Both the position numbers and the translations under genes were made by a program. 64,000 nt of DNA, taken from positions 248,001 through 312,000 of the forward strand of contig NZ_JAGFVL010000062.1 in the NCBI RefSeq assembly GCF_017599345.1. Direction: 5' to 3'. Below the pieces are notes generated by a model, which worked only from the letters and a program-made list of their open reading frames with translations, was not told where the DNA came from and made no database searches. The stretch comes from Gracilibacillus suaedae (lineage in GTDB: Bacteria > Bacillota > Bacilli > Bacillales > Amphibacillaceae). Below, piece after piece: positions 16,457-25,059 of this stretch. Positions within the stretch are counted from its first letter, which is position 1; the number at the start of each line of letters is the position of its first letter.

Positions 16457-17770
16457 ATGGATAAGTTAAAACAACTACATATTGGATTATCACTATCTGC
16501 CACATGGCTAAAGGGTGATGGCTGGAGAGATAAAGATAGTCGAGTGGAAGAACTATTTATGGGTGATTTTTATGTTGATTTGGCAAAAAAGGCAGAAAAG
16601 GCTAAGTTAGACTTTGTCTTTAAGCCAGATGCGCTTTTTTTGGATACAAAGGTGCTTGATAGTTCTCCAGGTTGGAGTAGCCTTGATCCGACTGTTCTAC
16701 TCACATCTATTGCTCGCGAAACAGAACGAATCGGGTTAATAACCACGATATCCTCAACTTTCTATCCTCCATATATAGTTGCGAGACAATTGCAATCTCT
16801 TAATTGGATAAGCAATGGTCGGGCAGGATGGAATATAGTTACATCATTAGGAGGAGTGGAGAATTTTATGGCAGGTGAGATGCCTTCTTCTCAGGAAAGA
16901 TATGCACAAGCTGAGGAGTTTCATAAGGTTGTCAACAGTCTATGGGACAGCTTCCCTGGTCTTTCCCTGCTGACAAATCGTAAGACTGGTCATTATGCAG
17001 ATCATCAAAAAATCTCTACTATCGATCATGTTGGCGAATTCTTTCATGTCGAGGGACCTTTAAATATACCATCCTATCAAAGTCATCCACTTCCTTTACT
17101 GCAGGCAGGTGCATCGCCATCTGGAAGAGCATTTGCTTCTGCTATTGCAGATGCTGTCTTCGCAGCTGCACCAGATATTACTGCTGCAAAAGAATTACGG
17201 AATGATTTACGAGCAAAGGCACAACAAGAAGGAAGAAGCGAAGATGCCATTCGAATTTTGCCGGGACTGTATTTTTTCCTGGCTGATACACGCGAAGAAG
17301 CGTTTAAACTGCATGCTAGAGCACATGCGAACTTATCGAAAGAGAAAAGATATGAAACAGTGCAGACTATCCTAGGATTAAATCTAAGAGATATGCCCCT
17401 TGATCACAAGATAACAGCCGACTTACTACCGAATGATGATGTATCTGTTCGAAGTCAAACACATACGAACTTATTAAAAAATCTGATTACTGAAAAGCAG
17501 CCAACAATAGAGGAACTATTATCAAGACCGGAAGTGGTAGGATCTGGTCATTGGGTGATTGTTGGAACGGTGGAGGATGCGCTAGTATCCATAGAAGAAT
17601 GGGTGGAAGCAGATGCGATGGATGGATTTATAGCACTCCCAGGTGGTTCGCTTCATTCTTTAGAATTATTCTGTGACAAGCTAGTGCCAATGCTCGTTGA
17701 CAAAGGATTGTTTAGAAAAGACTATAGTGGAAATACATTGCGTGAACATTTATTAATCGATAATCAATAA
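16457..17770 (+). CDS. NtaA/SnaA/DszA-type flavin-dependent monooxygenase
   Basis: A 437-residue luciferase-like (TIM-barrel) monooxygenase of the nitrilotriacetate/pristinamycin/dibenzothiophene group, which uses FMNH2 from a separate reductase. Seen: MDKLKQLHIGLSL at the N-terminus, LDPTVLLTSIARETERIGL, RAGWNIVTSLG, GEFFHVEGPLNIP and a C-terminal DGFIALPG, all usual for the family. The ATG at 16457 matches family N-termini and has AGGAG 9-10 nt upstream; the in-frame ATG at 16415 also has GGAG nearby but would add residues not seen in relatives. The substrate could be an alkanesulfonate-, EDTA/NTA- or thioether-like compound (inference). No flavin reductase or transporter is adjacent. Confidence 0.9.
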   Translation: MDKLKQLHIGLSLSATWLKGDGWRDKDSRVEELFMGDFYVDLAKKAEKAKLDFVFKPDALFLDTKVLDSSPGWSSLDPTVLLTSIARETERIGLITTISSTFYPPYIVARQLQSLNWISNGRAGWNIVTSLGGVENFMAGEMPSSQERYAQAEEFHKVVNSLWDSFPGLSLLTNRKTGHYADHQKISTIDHVGEFFHVEGPLNIPSYQSHPLPLLQAGASPSGRAFASAIADAVFAAAPDITAAKELRNDLRAKAQQEGRSEDAIRILPGLYFFLADTREEAFKLHARAHANLSKEKRYETVQTILGLNLRDMPLDHKITADLLPNDDVSVRSQTHTNLLKNLITEKQPTIEELLSRPEVVGSGHWVIVGTVEDALVSIEEWVEADAMDGFIALPGGSLHSLELFCDKLVPMLVDKGLFRKDYSGNTLREHLLIDNQ

Positions 17771-17771
17771 C

Positions 17772-17797
17772 AACCGGCCTTGTGCCGGTTTTTTTGT
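17772..17797 (+). terminator. Monooxygenase gene terminator
   Basis: The stem AACCGGC / GCCGGTT is followed by a run of T, two bases after the stop codon. Confidence 0.92.
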
Positions 17798-17967
17798 TCT
17801 AAGTGAAAGCATAGAAGTTTAAGACTTGTACCGTTTTTTAACATGAACGGGCGCTTGTGCTTTTCTTAGTTGCAAGAAAAAACAATGCCATGATGATTCA
17901 AGGTCTAACCAAGTCGGAAGATGTTTCTACTTAAAATTCTGTATGATACAACCTTCATTAATAAGAT

Positions 17968-18108
17968 GTTCAAAAAGTCCGGGAAAAATCGCTTGCACTT
18001 CTGCGTTAATTTGCACCTGCTTTCCTCATGTATTGATAAGCATACATTCTGGTGTTCGCTACTGGCCACCTTGAATTTCATTTGCGGTTTTTGTTCTCCT
18101 TTTTGAAC
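17968..18108. mobile_element. 141-bp MITE-like element
   Basis: The element is bounded by perfect 10-bp terminal inverted repeats GTTCAAAAAG and CTTTTTGAAC. Inside there is no significant reading frame. No clear target-site duplication is seen in the flanks. It fills the otherwise empty stretch 17.8-18.2 kb between the monooxygenase gene and btr. I recall sequences of this type being dispersed in related Bacillaceae genomes, but there is no second copy in this window. Confidence 0.55.
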
Positions 18109-18195
18109 ACGCTCTTATAGAAACTAATGGGTTTTCTCGGATTTGTATCCGCTCTTTTTCAACCATTAATCGGTACTATATGTTATAGTTTTAAT

Positions 18196-18210
18196 TAAGA
18201 ATGATTATCA
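18196..18210 (+). promoter_or_regulatory. Fur box upstream of btr
   Basis: TAAGAATGATTATCA matches the Fur 7-1-7 consensus with two or three changes, 25 bp before the btr start codon. Confidence 0.72.
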
Positions 18211-18235
18211 ATTGAAAGGAAGAAGGTTATCAACC

Positions 18236-19810
18236 ATGCATGAAATCAAACAATTTGAGCGTTCCGTATATTCATTTACACTAAAGTGGTTGGAATGGAT
18301 AAGAAAAGATAACCATTACCGACTTCGGTTTACATGGTGTAATCACTATTTACTACTATATATGGCAAAAGGTGAAGGATTTATTTATATAAATGAGGAT
18401 AAAATAGCAGTGAATCAGGAAGAAGTCTATCTATGTAAGCCTGGAGATACATATGCGCTCCATTTAACATCGGAAATTGAATTATATGTTTTTCATTTCG
18501 ACATGTTAGGTGAGCCCTGGCAACGGATGCATCCAATTGTTAGATTGCAAGCGATAGAACCGGTATGGAGTTATTGTAATCAGTTGTCCTCCTTGAGTCA
18601 ACCTAACAATGAATTAGAGAATTTCCGTATGCAAATTGTTTTCCAGGACCTGTTCTATTTTATATTAAGTTCTGAGAAGGGTGCACCAGAGAACAGATTA
18701 CTAGAGGCAAAAAGATATATGGACCTTTATTATGATAAAACGATCCAAATCGAACACTTGGCACGAATCGCCCAAGTGAGTGAGCATTATTTTGTCGATT
18801 TATTCACGAAACAATATGGGGTAAGTCCGATAAAATATTTACATCAGCAAAGACTCGCAGAAGCAAAACGGTTACTCATACAATCAGATGCTCGATCAAG
18901 AGATATTGCCAAAAAAATAGGGATAGGTGATGAATATTATTTCAGCAGATGGTTTAAAAAGAAAACTGGTATGTCGCCAAGTGTATTTCGGAGCAATCAC
19001 AAGACTTATATTGCCGTCAGTCAACGTGATTACATGGGGCAATTATTGGCGTTAGACATTATACCATATGCAGCTCCATTACATCCTAAATGGACTCCTT
19101 ACTATTACGAACATTTTCGGACAGATATTCCTGTTCAATTAAGTGCTTATAAAATCGATAAGCACCTCCGCTCTAATATGGAAAAACTTCAGCAATATCG
19201 ACCGGAAATCATTATTACCAATCAATATGACAGCAGTCATCTAGATAAAAAGCACAACACTAACATGCAAGTTTTCTGTATTCAGGAAGACACAACCTGG
19301 CGAATGCAACTTGAAGAACTAGCGACATTTTTAAATAAAAAGGATAGGGCGGAGAAGTGGTTAAATCGTTTTGATCGGAAAAAGCTTCAATTAAAAGAAG
19401 AATTACAGAGTAGATATTCGGATGCTTCCTTTTTGTTTTTACGTAAATTCAAGCACTCTTTTTACCTGACTTCCAGTCGATCGGTGTCAGAGCTTTTCTT
19501 TGAAGAGTTGGGAATGCGATCAGCTTATGGAAAACAACCAGTACATGATCAGGAATTAAAGCTTGAGGAAATAGTAAAAATCAATCCGGACCATATCATG
19601 TTAATGGTTTGTCAGGAGCAGGAGACCCTATATGATTGGAAACAAATACAGCAATCGTTGGACTGGATGAAAATAAAAGCTGTGCACGAAGGTCAAGTGC
19701 ATTGTATAGCGACAGATCCGTGGTTTGAATACTCTGCTGTGGCACATGAGCGTATACTCCAAAAAGTAAGAAAAATATTAATTGAATTTTGTCCAAATAA
19801 CCATCAGTAA
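18236..19810 (+). CDS. btr: AraC regulator fused to a siderophore-binding domain (Btr-like)
   Basis: A 524-residue protein with three parts. The N-terminal cupin-like AraC sensor fold is about residues 1-150. An AraC double helix-turn-helix follows (about 160-260; IEHLARIAQVSEHYFVDLF, then DIAKKIGIGDEYYFSRWFKK). The C-terminal half is a class III periplasmic-binding-like domain (about 265-524; EIVKINPDHIMLM). This is the architecture of B. subtilis Btr (YbbB), which binds ferric bacillibactin and activates feuABC-ybbA. The same genes follow here in the same order. The ATG at 18236 is favoured by AAGGAAGAAGG upstream. A Fur box precedes it, so low iron and siderophore jointly switch the operon on. 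Confidence 0.92.
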   Translation: MHEIKQFERSVYSFTLKWLEWIRKDNHYRLRFTWCNHYLLLYMAKGEGFIYINEDKIAVNQEEVYLCKPGDTYALHLTSEIELYVFHFDMLGEPWQRMHPIVRLQAIEPVWSYCNQLSSLSQPNNELENFRMQIVFQDLFYFILSSEKGAPENRLLEAKRYMDLYYDKTIQIEHLARIAQVSEHYFVDLFTKQYGVSPIKYLHQQRLAEAKRLLIQSDARSRDIAKKIGIGDEYYFSRWFKKKTGMSPSVFRSNHKTYIAVSQRDYMGQLLALDIIPYAAPLHPKWTPYYYEHFRTDIPVQLSAYKIDKHLRSNMEKLQQYRPEIIITNQYDSSHLDKKHNTNMQVFCIQEDTTWRMQLEELATFLNKKDRAEKWLNRFDRKKLQLKEELQSRYSDASFLFLRKFKHSFYLTSSRSVSELFFEELGMRSAYGKQPVHDQELKLEEIVKINPDHIMLMVCQEQETLYDWKQIQQSLDWMKIKAVHEGQVHCIATDPWFEYSAVAHERILQKVRKILIEFCPNNHQ

Positions 19811-19847
19811 AATGTCCATTTTCAACTCCTCTATTACAATATATAAT

Positions 19848-19862
19848 TGAGAATGATTATCA
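19848..19862 (+). promoter_or_regulatory. Fur box in the feuA promoter
   Basis: TGAGAATGATTATCA is one change from the 7-1-7 consensus and abuts the probable -10 TATAAT at 19842-19847, an ideal repressor position. Confidence 0.85.
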
Positions 19863-19887
19863 ATGTAGGAAGAGGAGAGGTTAATAG

Positions 19888-20898
19888 ATGTTGAAGCAAA
19901 GATGGATTTATATTATTTTACTAGTTTCATTAGTTACGATGCTTGTTGCATGTCAGCAAGGCGAAACAGAAGATGCTAGTGCAGAAGACCAGACGGAAAC
20001 AACAGGAACAGATCAAAGTCAAGAGGAAGAAGATACAGAAGCGGAATCTGAATCAGAGACACGTACCATTTCCTATTTAGGAGAAGAGTATGAAGTACCA
20101 CAAGATCCTACTATTGTGATTGCAGGAGCATTCGAGGCAATGGAGGATGCGTTGTTGTTAGGTGTAGAACCAATTGGTGCTATTTCTGTCGGTGGTGAAT
20201 TCCCGGAACTATTTAGTGATATTGTCGGAAATGCGGAATCTATTGGTGAGAAGAGGCAACCTAATATCGAGAAAATATTAGAATTGAACCCAGATGTTAT
20301 TTTAAGTACGACTAAATTTCCGGAAGATACAGCTGCGAAATTGGAAGAGATTACAACAGTGATCCCGGTATCTCATATCTCTACAAATTGGAAAGATAAC
20401 CTTCAGATGTTAGGAGAAGTTACTGGAAAATCGGAAAAAGCAGAACAAATTCTGGCAGATTATGAAGCGCAGTTAACAGAATTGAAAGGTCAAATGCCTG
20501 AAGATGTACAACAAGAGACAGTGGTTGTTGTACGAATCAGATCTGGTAATATTATGATTTATTCACAAGACACTTCTTTCAATTCTGTTTTATACGATGA
20601 TTTAGGTTTAAGTCTTCCAAGTGTAATTGAAAAGGCCGAAGTACAAGAAGCAATTTCATTAGAGAAATTCAGTGAACTGAATCCAGATCACATTTTTGTA
20701 CAATATGCAGAATCAGAAAATGCAGACAATCCAACTGCGTTATCAGATTTAGAAGAAAATCCTATCTGGCAAAGCTTACAAGCTGTCCAGAATGAGCAAG
20801 TCTACGTTAATGCGGTAGATCCGTTAGCACAAGGTGGTACAGCTTGGAGTAAGCAGCAATTCTTAAAAGCATTTCAGGAAAATGTTTTAGCGGAATAA
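19888..20898 (+). CDS. feuA: Ferric-siderophore-binding lipoprotein FeuA-like
   Basis: A 336-residue lipoprotein. The signal peptide ends in LVAC (C22), followed by a very acidic linker to about residue 58 and a class III binding domain (RTISYLGEEYEVPQDPTIVIAG, LELNPDVILSTT, LNPDHIFVQYA). In B. subtilis FeuA binds ferric bacillibactin and enterobactin. The ATG at 19888 follows GGAGAGG by 7 nt. It heads the feuABC-ybbA operon under its own Fur box, directly after btr. The long acidic linker is unusual relative to B. subtilis and fits a high-salt or acidic-proteome species (inference). Confidence 0.92.
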   Translation: MLKQRWIYIILLVSLVTMLVACQQGETEDASAEDQTETTGTDQSQEEEDTEAESESETRTISYLGEEYEVPQDPTIVIAGAFEAMEDALLLGVEPIGAISVGGEFPELFSDIVGNAESIGEKRQPNIEKILELNPDVILSTTKFPEDTAAKLEEITTVIPVSHISTNWKDNLQMLGEVTGKSEKAEQILADYEAQLTELKGQMPEDVQQETVVVVRIRSGNIMIYSQDTSFNSVLYDDLGLSLPSVIEKAEVQEAISLEKFSELNPDHIFVQYAESENADNPTALSDLEENPIWQSLQAVQNEQVYVNAVDPLAQGGTAWSKQQFLKAFQENVLAE

Positions 20899-20916
20899 AG
20901 AAAAGGAGCAGGAGCT

Positions 20917-21936
20917 ATGCAACAGTTACGATTAAAAATGCCAATCATTTTCATAACAATAGCTCCCGTTACCATTTTACTAAGTTTGGTCTGTTCGGTC
21001 ATTTTTGGTTCAAAAGCGATTGCGCTAGATGTCATATGGGACGCTGTCTTTCATTTTGATCCATCGAAGGTCGATCATCAAATCATTCGCTACTCGCGGA
21101 TTCCAAGAGCGATCGGCGCGTTATTAATTGGTTGCTTCTTAGCAGTTTCAGGTTCTATCATGCAGGGGATGACAAGAAATTATCTTGCATCTCCTTCTAT
21201 TATGGGGATTTCTGATGGATCTATCTTAATGGTTACATGCTGTATGATCTTTTTTCCAGGATTACCGAATTTGACGATGGTATTGTTTTCATTAGCAGGA
21301 TCAGCGTTTGCTGCTGTGGTCGTTTATTTATTGGCTTCCTCTATATCAGATGGGATGAAGCCGGTAAAAATGGCGATTATTGGAACGATTATAGGTACAT
21401 TTCTGAGTAGTATTGCCACAGCACTTGCCACCTATTTCCAAACGTCTCAAGATATTAGTTTTTGGTATAATGCAAGGCTCCATCAAATTAATCCAGATTT
21501 ATTAAAAACCATTCTTCCTTTTGTCATTGTAGGCATGGTGATTGCGTTTGGGATTTCGAGGCAAATGACGGTAATGTCTCTAGGGCGCGACGTGGCGGTG
21601 GGGTTAGGTCAAAAAGATTTTCTGGTGAAATCTCTTGCGATATTGTCTGTCGTGTTGTTAACTGGCTGTGCGGTAGCATTAGCAGGGAATATTGGTTTTG
21701 TTGGACTAATCATTCCACATATCAGTCGCTTTTTGATAGGTGTGGAATATAGCTGGACGATTCCATTCGCTGGATTACTTGGTGGCGTTTTTCTTGTTTT
21801 TGCTGATATTGGCAGCCGATTTATGAACTATCCGTTCGAAACACCGATTAGTGTTGTAACAGCAGCAATTGGTGTTCCTTTTTTCCTCTATCTGATCAAG
21901 AAGAGAGGAGGGGCATCCCATGCAGGCACGAAATAG
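20917..21936 (+). CDS. feuB: Ferric-siderophore ABC permease FeuB-like
   Basis: A 339-residue FecCD permease with about ten transmembrane helices. Motifs are RYSRIPRAIGALLIGCFLAVSGSIMQG, RNYLASPSIMGISDG and FVGLIIPHISRFLIG, the loop that couples to the ATPase. It forms a heterodimer with the product of the next gene and takes ferric siderophore from FeuA. It starts 18 bp after feuA with AAAGGAG. Its 3' end overlaps the next gene by 17 bp. It is a paralogue of the yfiZ-like gene at 13331. Confidence 0.92.
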   Translation: MQQLRLKMPIIFITIAPVTILLSLVCSVIFGSKAIALDVIWDAVFHFDPSKVDHQIIRYSRIPRAIGALLIGCFLAVSGSIMQGMTRNYLASPSIMGISDGSILMVTCCMIFFPGLPNLTMVLFSLAGSAFAAVVVYLLASSISDGMKPVKMAIIGTIIGTFLSSIATALATYFQTSQDISFWYNARLHQINPDLLKTILPFVIVGMVIAFGISRQMTVMSLGRDVAVGLGQKDFLVKSLAILSVVLLTGCAVALAGNIGFVGLIIPHISRFLIGVEYSWTIPFAGLLGGVFLVFADIGSRFMNYPFETPISVVTAAIGVPFFLYLIKKRGGASHAGTK

Positions 21937-22948
21937 ACGCAAAAAATTTCTGCAGATTCTTTCAGTACTATTGGTGGTGCTGCTTGTAAGTGGCTACTTG
22001 AGCTTAACCTATGGAGAATTCTCGATGACAGTATCAGAGGTGCTGAAAACTTTATTGTTTTTAGATCAAAGTCACGAGCATAGTATTGTTATTTTTAGCT
22101 TTCGTTTACCACGGATTATCATTGGCATGTTTGTTGGTTTAGGACTGGGGATAGCAGGTGCAATTATTCAGGCGCTGACTCGAAATGAATTAGCAGATCC
22201 AGGTATATTGGGGATTAATGCTGGTGCAGGATTAGCAATCGTGATTTATATGTTTCTGGCAAGCAAGTTCGCAGAGGGCTCTGATCTGGTATCAACTTTT
22301 ACCATGCCACTATTTGGATTAATCGGCGGGATGGCTGCATCACTGTTTATCTATGCTTTTTCATGGAATAATGGCCGATTGGATTCCAATCGATTATTAC
22401 TGGTTGGGATAGCAACAGGATCTGGCTTAGGTGCAATCACCTTGTATATTTCTCTTAAAATGAACCCACAGGATTTTGAAGCCGCGACGATGTGGATGAC
22501 AGGTTCAATTTGGAATGCCAATTGGCAGAAAATCATCTCGATTATTCCGTGGTTTGTCATCATTTTACCTTTTATTTTGATCAGAGCATCGCACTTGGAT
22601 CTGTTTTATTTAGGAGAGGACACAGCGAAGAATGTAGGTTTATCCACCGAATGGGAAAAAAGCATTTGGCTGTTAACGAGTATCGGTTTAATCAGTGCGT
22701 GTGTGTCGGTATCTGGCAGTATCGGATTTATTGGATTGCTAGCTCCGCATATCGCAAGACGGTTAATTGGTCTTCATCACAAAATGGTCATTGTAATTTC
22801 AGGTTTAATTGGTATGGTGTTAGTGACGTTATCGGATTTTATTGCCAAATCCATTTTTGCTCCTGTTGAATTACCAGTCGGTGTTGTCATTTCCATTATT
22901 GGAATTCCTTATTTTATTTATTTATTACGTAGAAAATCAACGAAATAG
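21920..22948 (+). CDS. feuC: Ferric-siderophore ABC permease FeuC-like
   Basis: A 342-residue FecCD permease, second subunit of the channel. Motifs are FRLPRIIIGMFVGLGLGIAGAI, NELADPGILGINAGAG and FIGLLAPHIARRLIG. It begins inside the 3' end of feuB (17-bp overlap) after GGAGGGG, so translation is coupled. It is closer in sequence to the yfhA-like permease at 12336 (shared NELADPGILGIN block) than to feuB. As in B. subtilis there is no ATPase gene in the operon; a shared YusV-type ATPase elsewhere is expected. Confidence 0.92.
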   Translation: MQARNRRKKFLQILSVLLVVLLVSGYLSLTYGEFSMTVSEVLKTLLFLDQSHEHSIVIFSFRLPRIIIGMFVGLGLGIAGAIIQALTRNELADPGILGINAGAGLAIVIYMFLASKFAEGSDLVSTFTMPLFGLIGGMAASLFIYAFSWNNGRLDSNRLLLVGIATGSGLGAITLYISLKMNPQDFEAATMWMTGSIWNANWQKIISIIPWFVIILPFILIRASHLDLFYLGEDTAKNVGLSTEWEKSIWLLTSIGLISACVSVSGSIGFIGLLAPHIARRLIGLHHKMVIVISGLIGMVLVTLSDFIAKSIFAPVELPVGVVISIIGIPYFIYLLRRKSTK

Positions 22949-22963
22949 CAGAGGTGAGCTATC

Positions 22964-23758
22964 ATGAATGTAACGATTCCGAATACTGAACGGTTGAAAA
23001 TAGAGGCGGGCTATAGTAACCGATCATTTCAAATCGATGTATATCAACCAAATTTGCCTGTTCCCGAGCAAGGATTTCCTGTTATCTATTTGTTGGACGG
23101 GAATGCTATCTTCTCTACGGTAGTAGATGCTGTCCGTCTGCAAGCTAGAAGACCGGAGCGTACGGGGATTCATTCTGCTATCATTGTAGCAATTGGCTAT
23201 CCTATTGAAGAACCTTTTTCAAAGGAGCGTTTCTATGATTATACGCTCGCAGAACCGGAATTTGATGTCAGTGTTAGGTGGGGCGAACGCGAACTGCCGC
23301 CACATGGTGGAGCAGATAAATTTATGGCGTTTATCGAGAATGTCTTGAAGCCTTTGATTGAAAGTAAGTACAACATCAATAAGCAGAAACAGACGATATT
23401 CGGTCATTCACTAGGTGGCTTATTTGTCTTACATACCTTGTTTACAAATAGTCAGGCCTTTCAAACATATATTGCGGGAAGTCCGTCTGTTCATTGGAAT
23501 CAATCGGTTATTATGAAGGAAAAAAAGTACTTTATACATGAGAAACCGAAGCTCGATAAACCAGTATCCTTACTAGTCGCGGTAGGAAAATTGGAAGGCA
23601 ACCATGCTTCGTATATGTTGGAAAACGCCAAGCAGTTGACAGAAGAACTAATGTCTGTTCCCAATTTAGAGGCAACATTTCAAATATACGATAATGAAAA
23701 TCATATTTCTGTTTTGCCCCGTTTAATTAACCAGTCACTAAAAATAGCCTTGAAATAG
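22964..23758 (+). CDS. ybbA: Siderophore esterase (trilactone hydrolase, YbbA/BesA type)
   Basis: A 264-residue alpha/beta hydrolase of the esterase-D/enterochelin-esterase family. The nucleophile elbow is GHSLGG with Ser149, and the probable catalytic histidine is H247 in ENHISVLPR. VIYLLDGNAIF near residue 40-50 contributes the oxyanion region. It should hydrolyse the trilactone backbone of imported bacillibactin/enterobactin-type siderophores and release iron in the cytoplasm. It is the last gene of the operon, 15 bp after feuC, as in B. subtilis. No bacillibactin synthesis genes (dhb) are in the window. Confidence 0.9.
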   Translation: MNVTIPNTERLKIEAGYSNRSFQIDVYQPNLPVPEQGFPVIYLLDGNAIFSTVVDAVRLQARRPERTGIHSAIIVAIGYPIEEPFSKERFYDYTLAEPEFDVSVRWGERELPPHGGADKFMAFIENVLKPLIESKYNINKQKQTIFGHSLGGLFVLHTLFTNSQAFQTYIAGSPSVHWNQSVIMKEKKYFIHEKPKLDKPVSLLVAVGKLEGNHASYMLENAKQLTEELMSVPNLEATFQIYDNENHISVLPRLINQSLKIALK

Positions 23759-23765
23759 GTAGTAG

Positions 23766-23798
23766 AAAACCGACACAATGATGTGCCGTTTTTTGCTC
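23766..23798 (+). terminator. feu operon terminator
   Basis: An imperfect stem AACCGACACA / TGTGCCGTT (one bulge, one mismatch) is followed by six T. Confidence 0.6.
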
Positions 23799-23872
23799 TA
23801 GTTTAGGAAACTATAAAATTAGCGCATGTGGATAACTTTTGTGTATAATCAAATAAAAAAACGTGGAGATGG

Positions 23873-24292
23873 GTGCTGTTAGCAAAAGCATTCATTAAAT
23901 CTTCTATTGGAAATCCAGTAGCAGTCTGGATCGAAAACCACTTATTAAATAAAGGTATCATTGAGGAAGTCCGATTTTCTGTAGGAGAAGTAGAGACGAA
24001 TTGGAATATGAAATCATTTACAATTAAACCTTGTAAGTTTGAAATGCTCCTTGATGTAGGTGATGGATTAAAGATTAGAGGAGTGCTAACGATGGAGAAA
24101 GATATTGATTTAAGCGATACTTTTTTAGCCAATCTTTCACCAGCAGAAATCTTTCTATTCGCAGGCTTTGCATTACTTGTTTTTATTTGTCTATCAATGG
24201 GTAGTGGAGGACTCGGACCGATAATTGGTGCAACAGGTATTCTCTTTGTAGTAATTATAGGAGGATCATATGTTGAAGACGCAACAGTGTAA
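23873..24292 (+). CDS. Small membrane-anchored hypothetical protein
   Basis: About 139 residues. The N-terminal 95 are soluble-looking and include VRFSVGEVETNWNMKSFTIKPCKFEML. The C-terminal part has two hydrophobic segments (IFLFAGFALLVFICL and GPIIGATGILFVVIIGG) separated by a glycine-rich turn. I do not recognise the family. The start is uncertain: GTG at 23873 lies only 4 nt after GGAG, and no better codon is in frame. A possible -10 TATAAT is at 23844-23849, and a strong terminator follows, which supports a real single-gene transcript. Confidence 0.55.
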   Translation: MLLAKAFIKSSIGNPVAVWIENHLLNKGIIEEVRFSVGEVETNWNMKSFTIKPCKFEMLLDVGDGLKIRGVLTMEKDIDLSDTFLANLSPAEIFLFAGFALLVFICLSMGSGGLGPIIGATGILFVVIIGGSYVEDATV

Positions 24293-24305
24293 AGACTGCG
24301 TTTAT

Positions 24306-24345
24306 AAAAAGCGACTTTAGTTACTGTGCTAAAGTCGCTTTTTTA
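24306..24345. terminator. Bidirectional terminator
   Basis: The stem AAAAAGCGACTTTAG / CTAAAGTCGCTTTTTT with a loop of about 8 nt serves the plus-strand small membrane protein gene and the minus-strand pair starting at 25713. Confidence 0.92.
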
Positions 24346-24365
24346 CTCGAGTTTGTTGGAAGGGG

Positions 24366-25025
24366 TTAATCATCTAAAGACTTCGGTAGGTTACGGATCA
24401 AATTTTTATTTGAATGATGTTGCATGATTGAAAATAAAATGAACATAAGTGGTCTTATAAATTTTATTTCAATATAAGAAGAATTTATAAGGTAGTATAC
24501 AAAGTCGAATACCCAAGACACAAACATTCCCAAAAAGATAACGCCGAATAATTGGAATATTATAATAAAAACTTTTTTAATTTTAGATTGCAACACAACT
24601 GTTTCTTTTAATGATAGACCGAGGTTTATCATATATAAATAAAGCATCACGAAAATCAAAAAGGGTTGATGATTCCAAAAATGAAATGTGAAGTTTGAAT
24701 GGGTGAATTGAAAGTAAATTTGATTTAATAAGGTCACTAAAAGCATGTGCAATAACAGTTGAATAAACCGTAGCGTTACTTTGGCTTTATAAAAATTGAA
24801 AGCGTCCGCATACTTTGACCAAAAAGCCTGTGCGTAAGGTTTTGGTAAGCGTACGGGATGTATACATAATAACGCAGGATAAAGATATAAAAGAAAATAT
24901 ACCATTAGCGAATCCGTTCTTAAGATAAAGAAATATAGCGAGAGTACAATAGCCCCCACAAAACCTATGATGTATGCCTTTTTTTCATTTTTCCATTCCT
25001 TCTTTAATATATCAGCATAAGACAT
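24366..25025 (-). CDS. Membrane protein, paralogue of the upstream gene
   Basis: A 219-residue protein with about six transmembrane helices and a basic N-terminus (ILKKEWKNEKKAYIIGFVGAIV). It aligns along its length with the product of the gene just upstream; the shared block around residues 70-100 reads WSKYADAFNFYK ... LHMLLVTLLNQI. I do not recognise the family. The general look (cytoplasmic N-terminal helix, six helices, no soluble domain) recalls ABC-2-type membrane subunits, but no ATPase gene is near, so this is only a suggestion. The ATG at 25025 follows AAAGGAG. It is the second gene of a two-gene unit ending in a bidirectional terminator. Confidence 0.7.
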   Translation of the reverse strand: MSYADILKKEWKNEKKAYIIGFVGAIVLSLYFFILRTDSLMVYFLLYLYPALLCIHPVRLPKPYAQAFWSKYADAFNFYKAKVTLRFIQLLLHMLLVTLLNQIYFQFTHSNFTFHFWNHQPFLIFVMLYLYMINLGLSLKETVVLQSKIKKVFIIIFQLFGVIFLGMFVSWVFDFVYYLINSSYIEIKFIRPLMFILFSIMQHHSNKNLIRNLPKSLDD

Positions 25026-25059
25026 AAAAAAACTCCTTTCTAACGTATAATATAATTGT

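Noticed and set aside
17921-18106. 61-codon plus-strand frame
   Set aside because: It lies mostly inside the MITE-like element, has no ribosome site and a composition unlike the genes around it.
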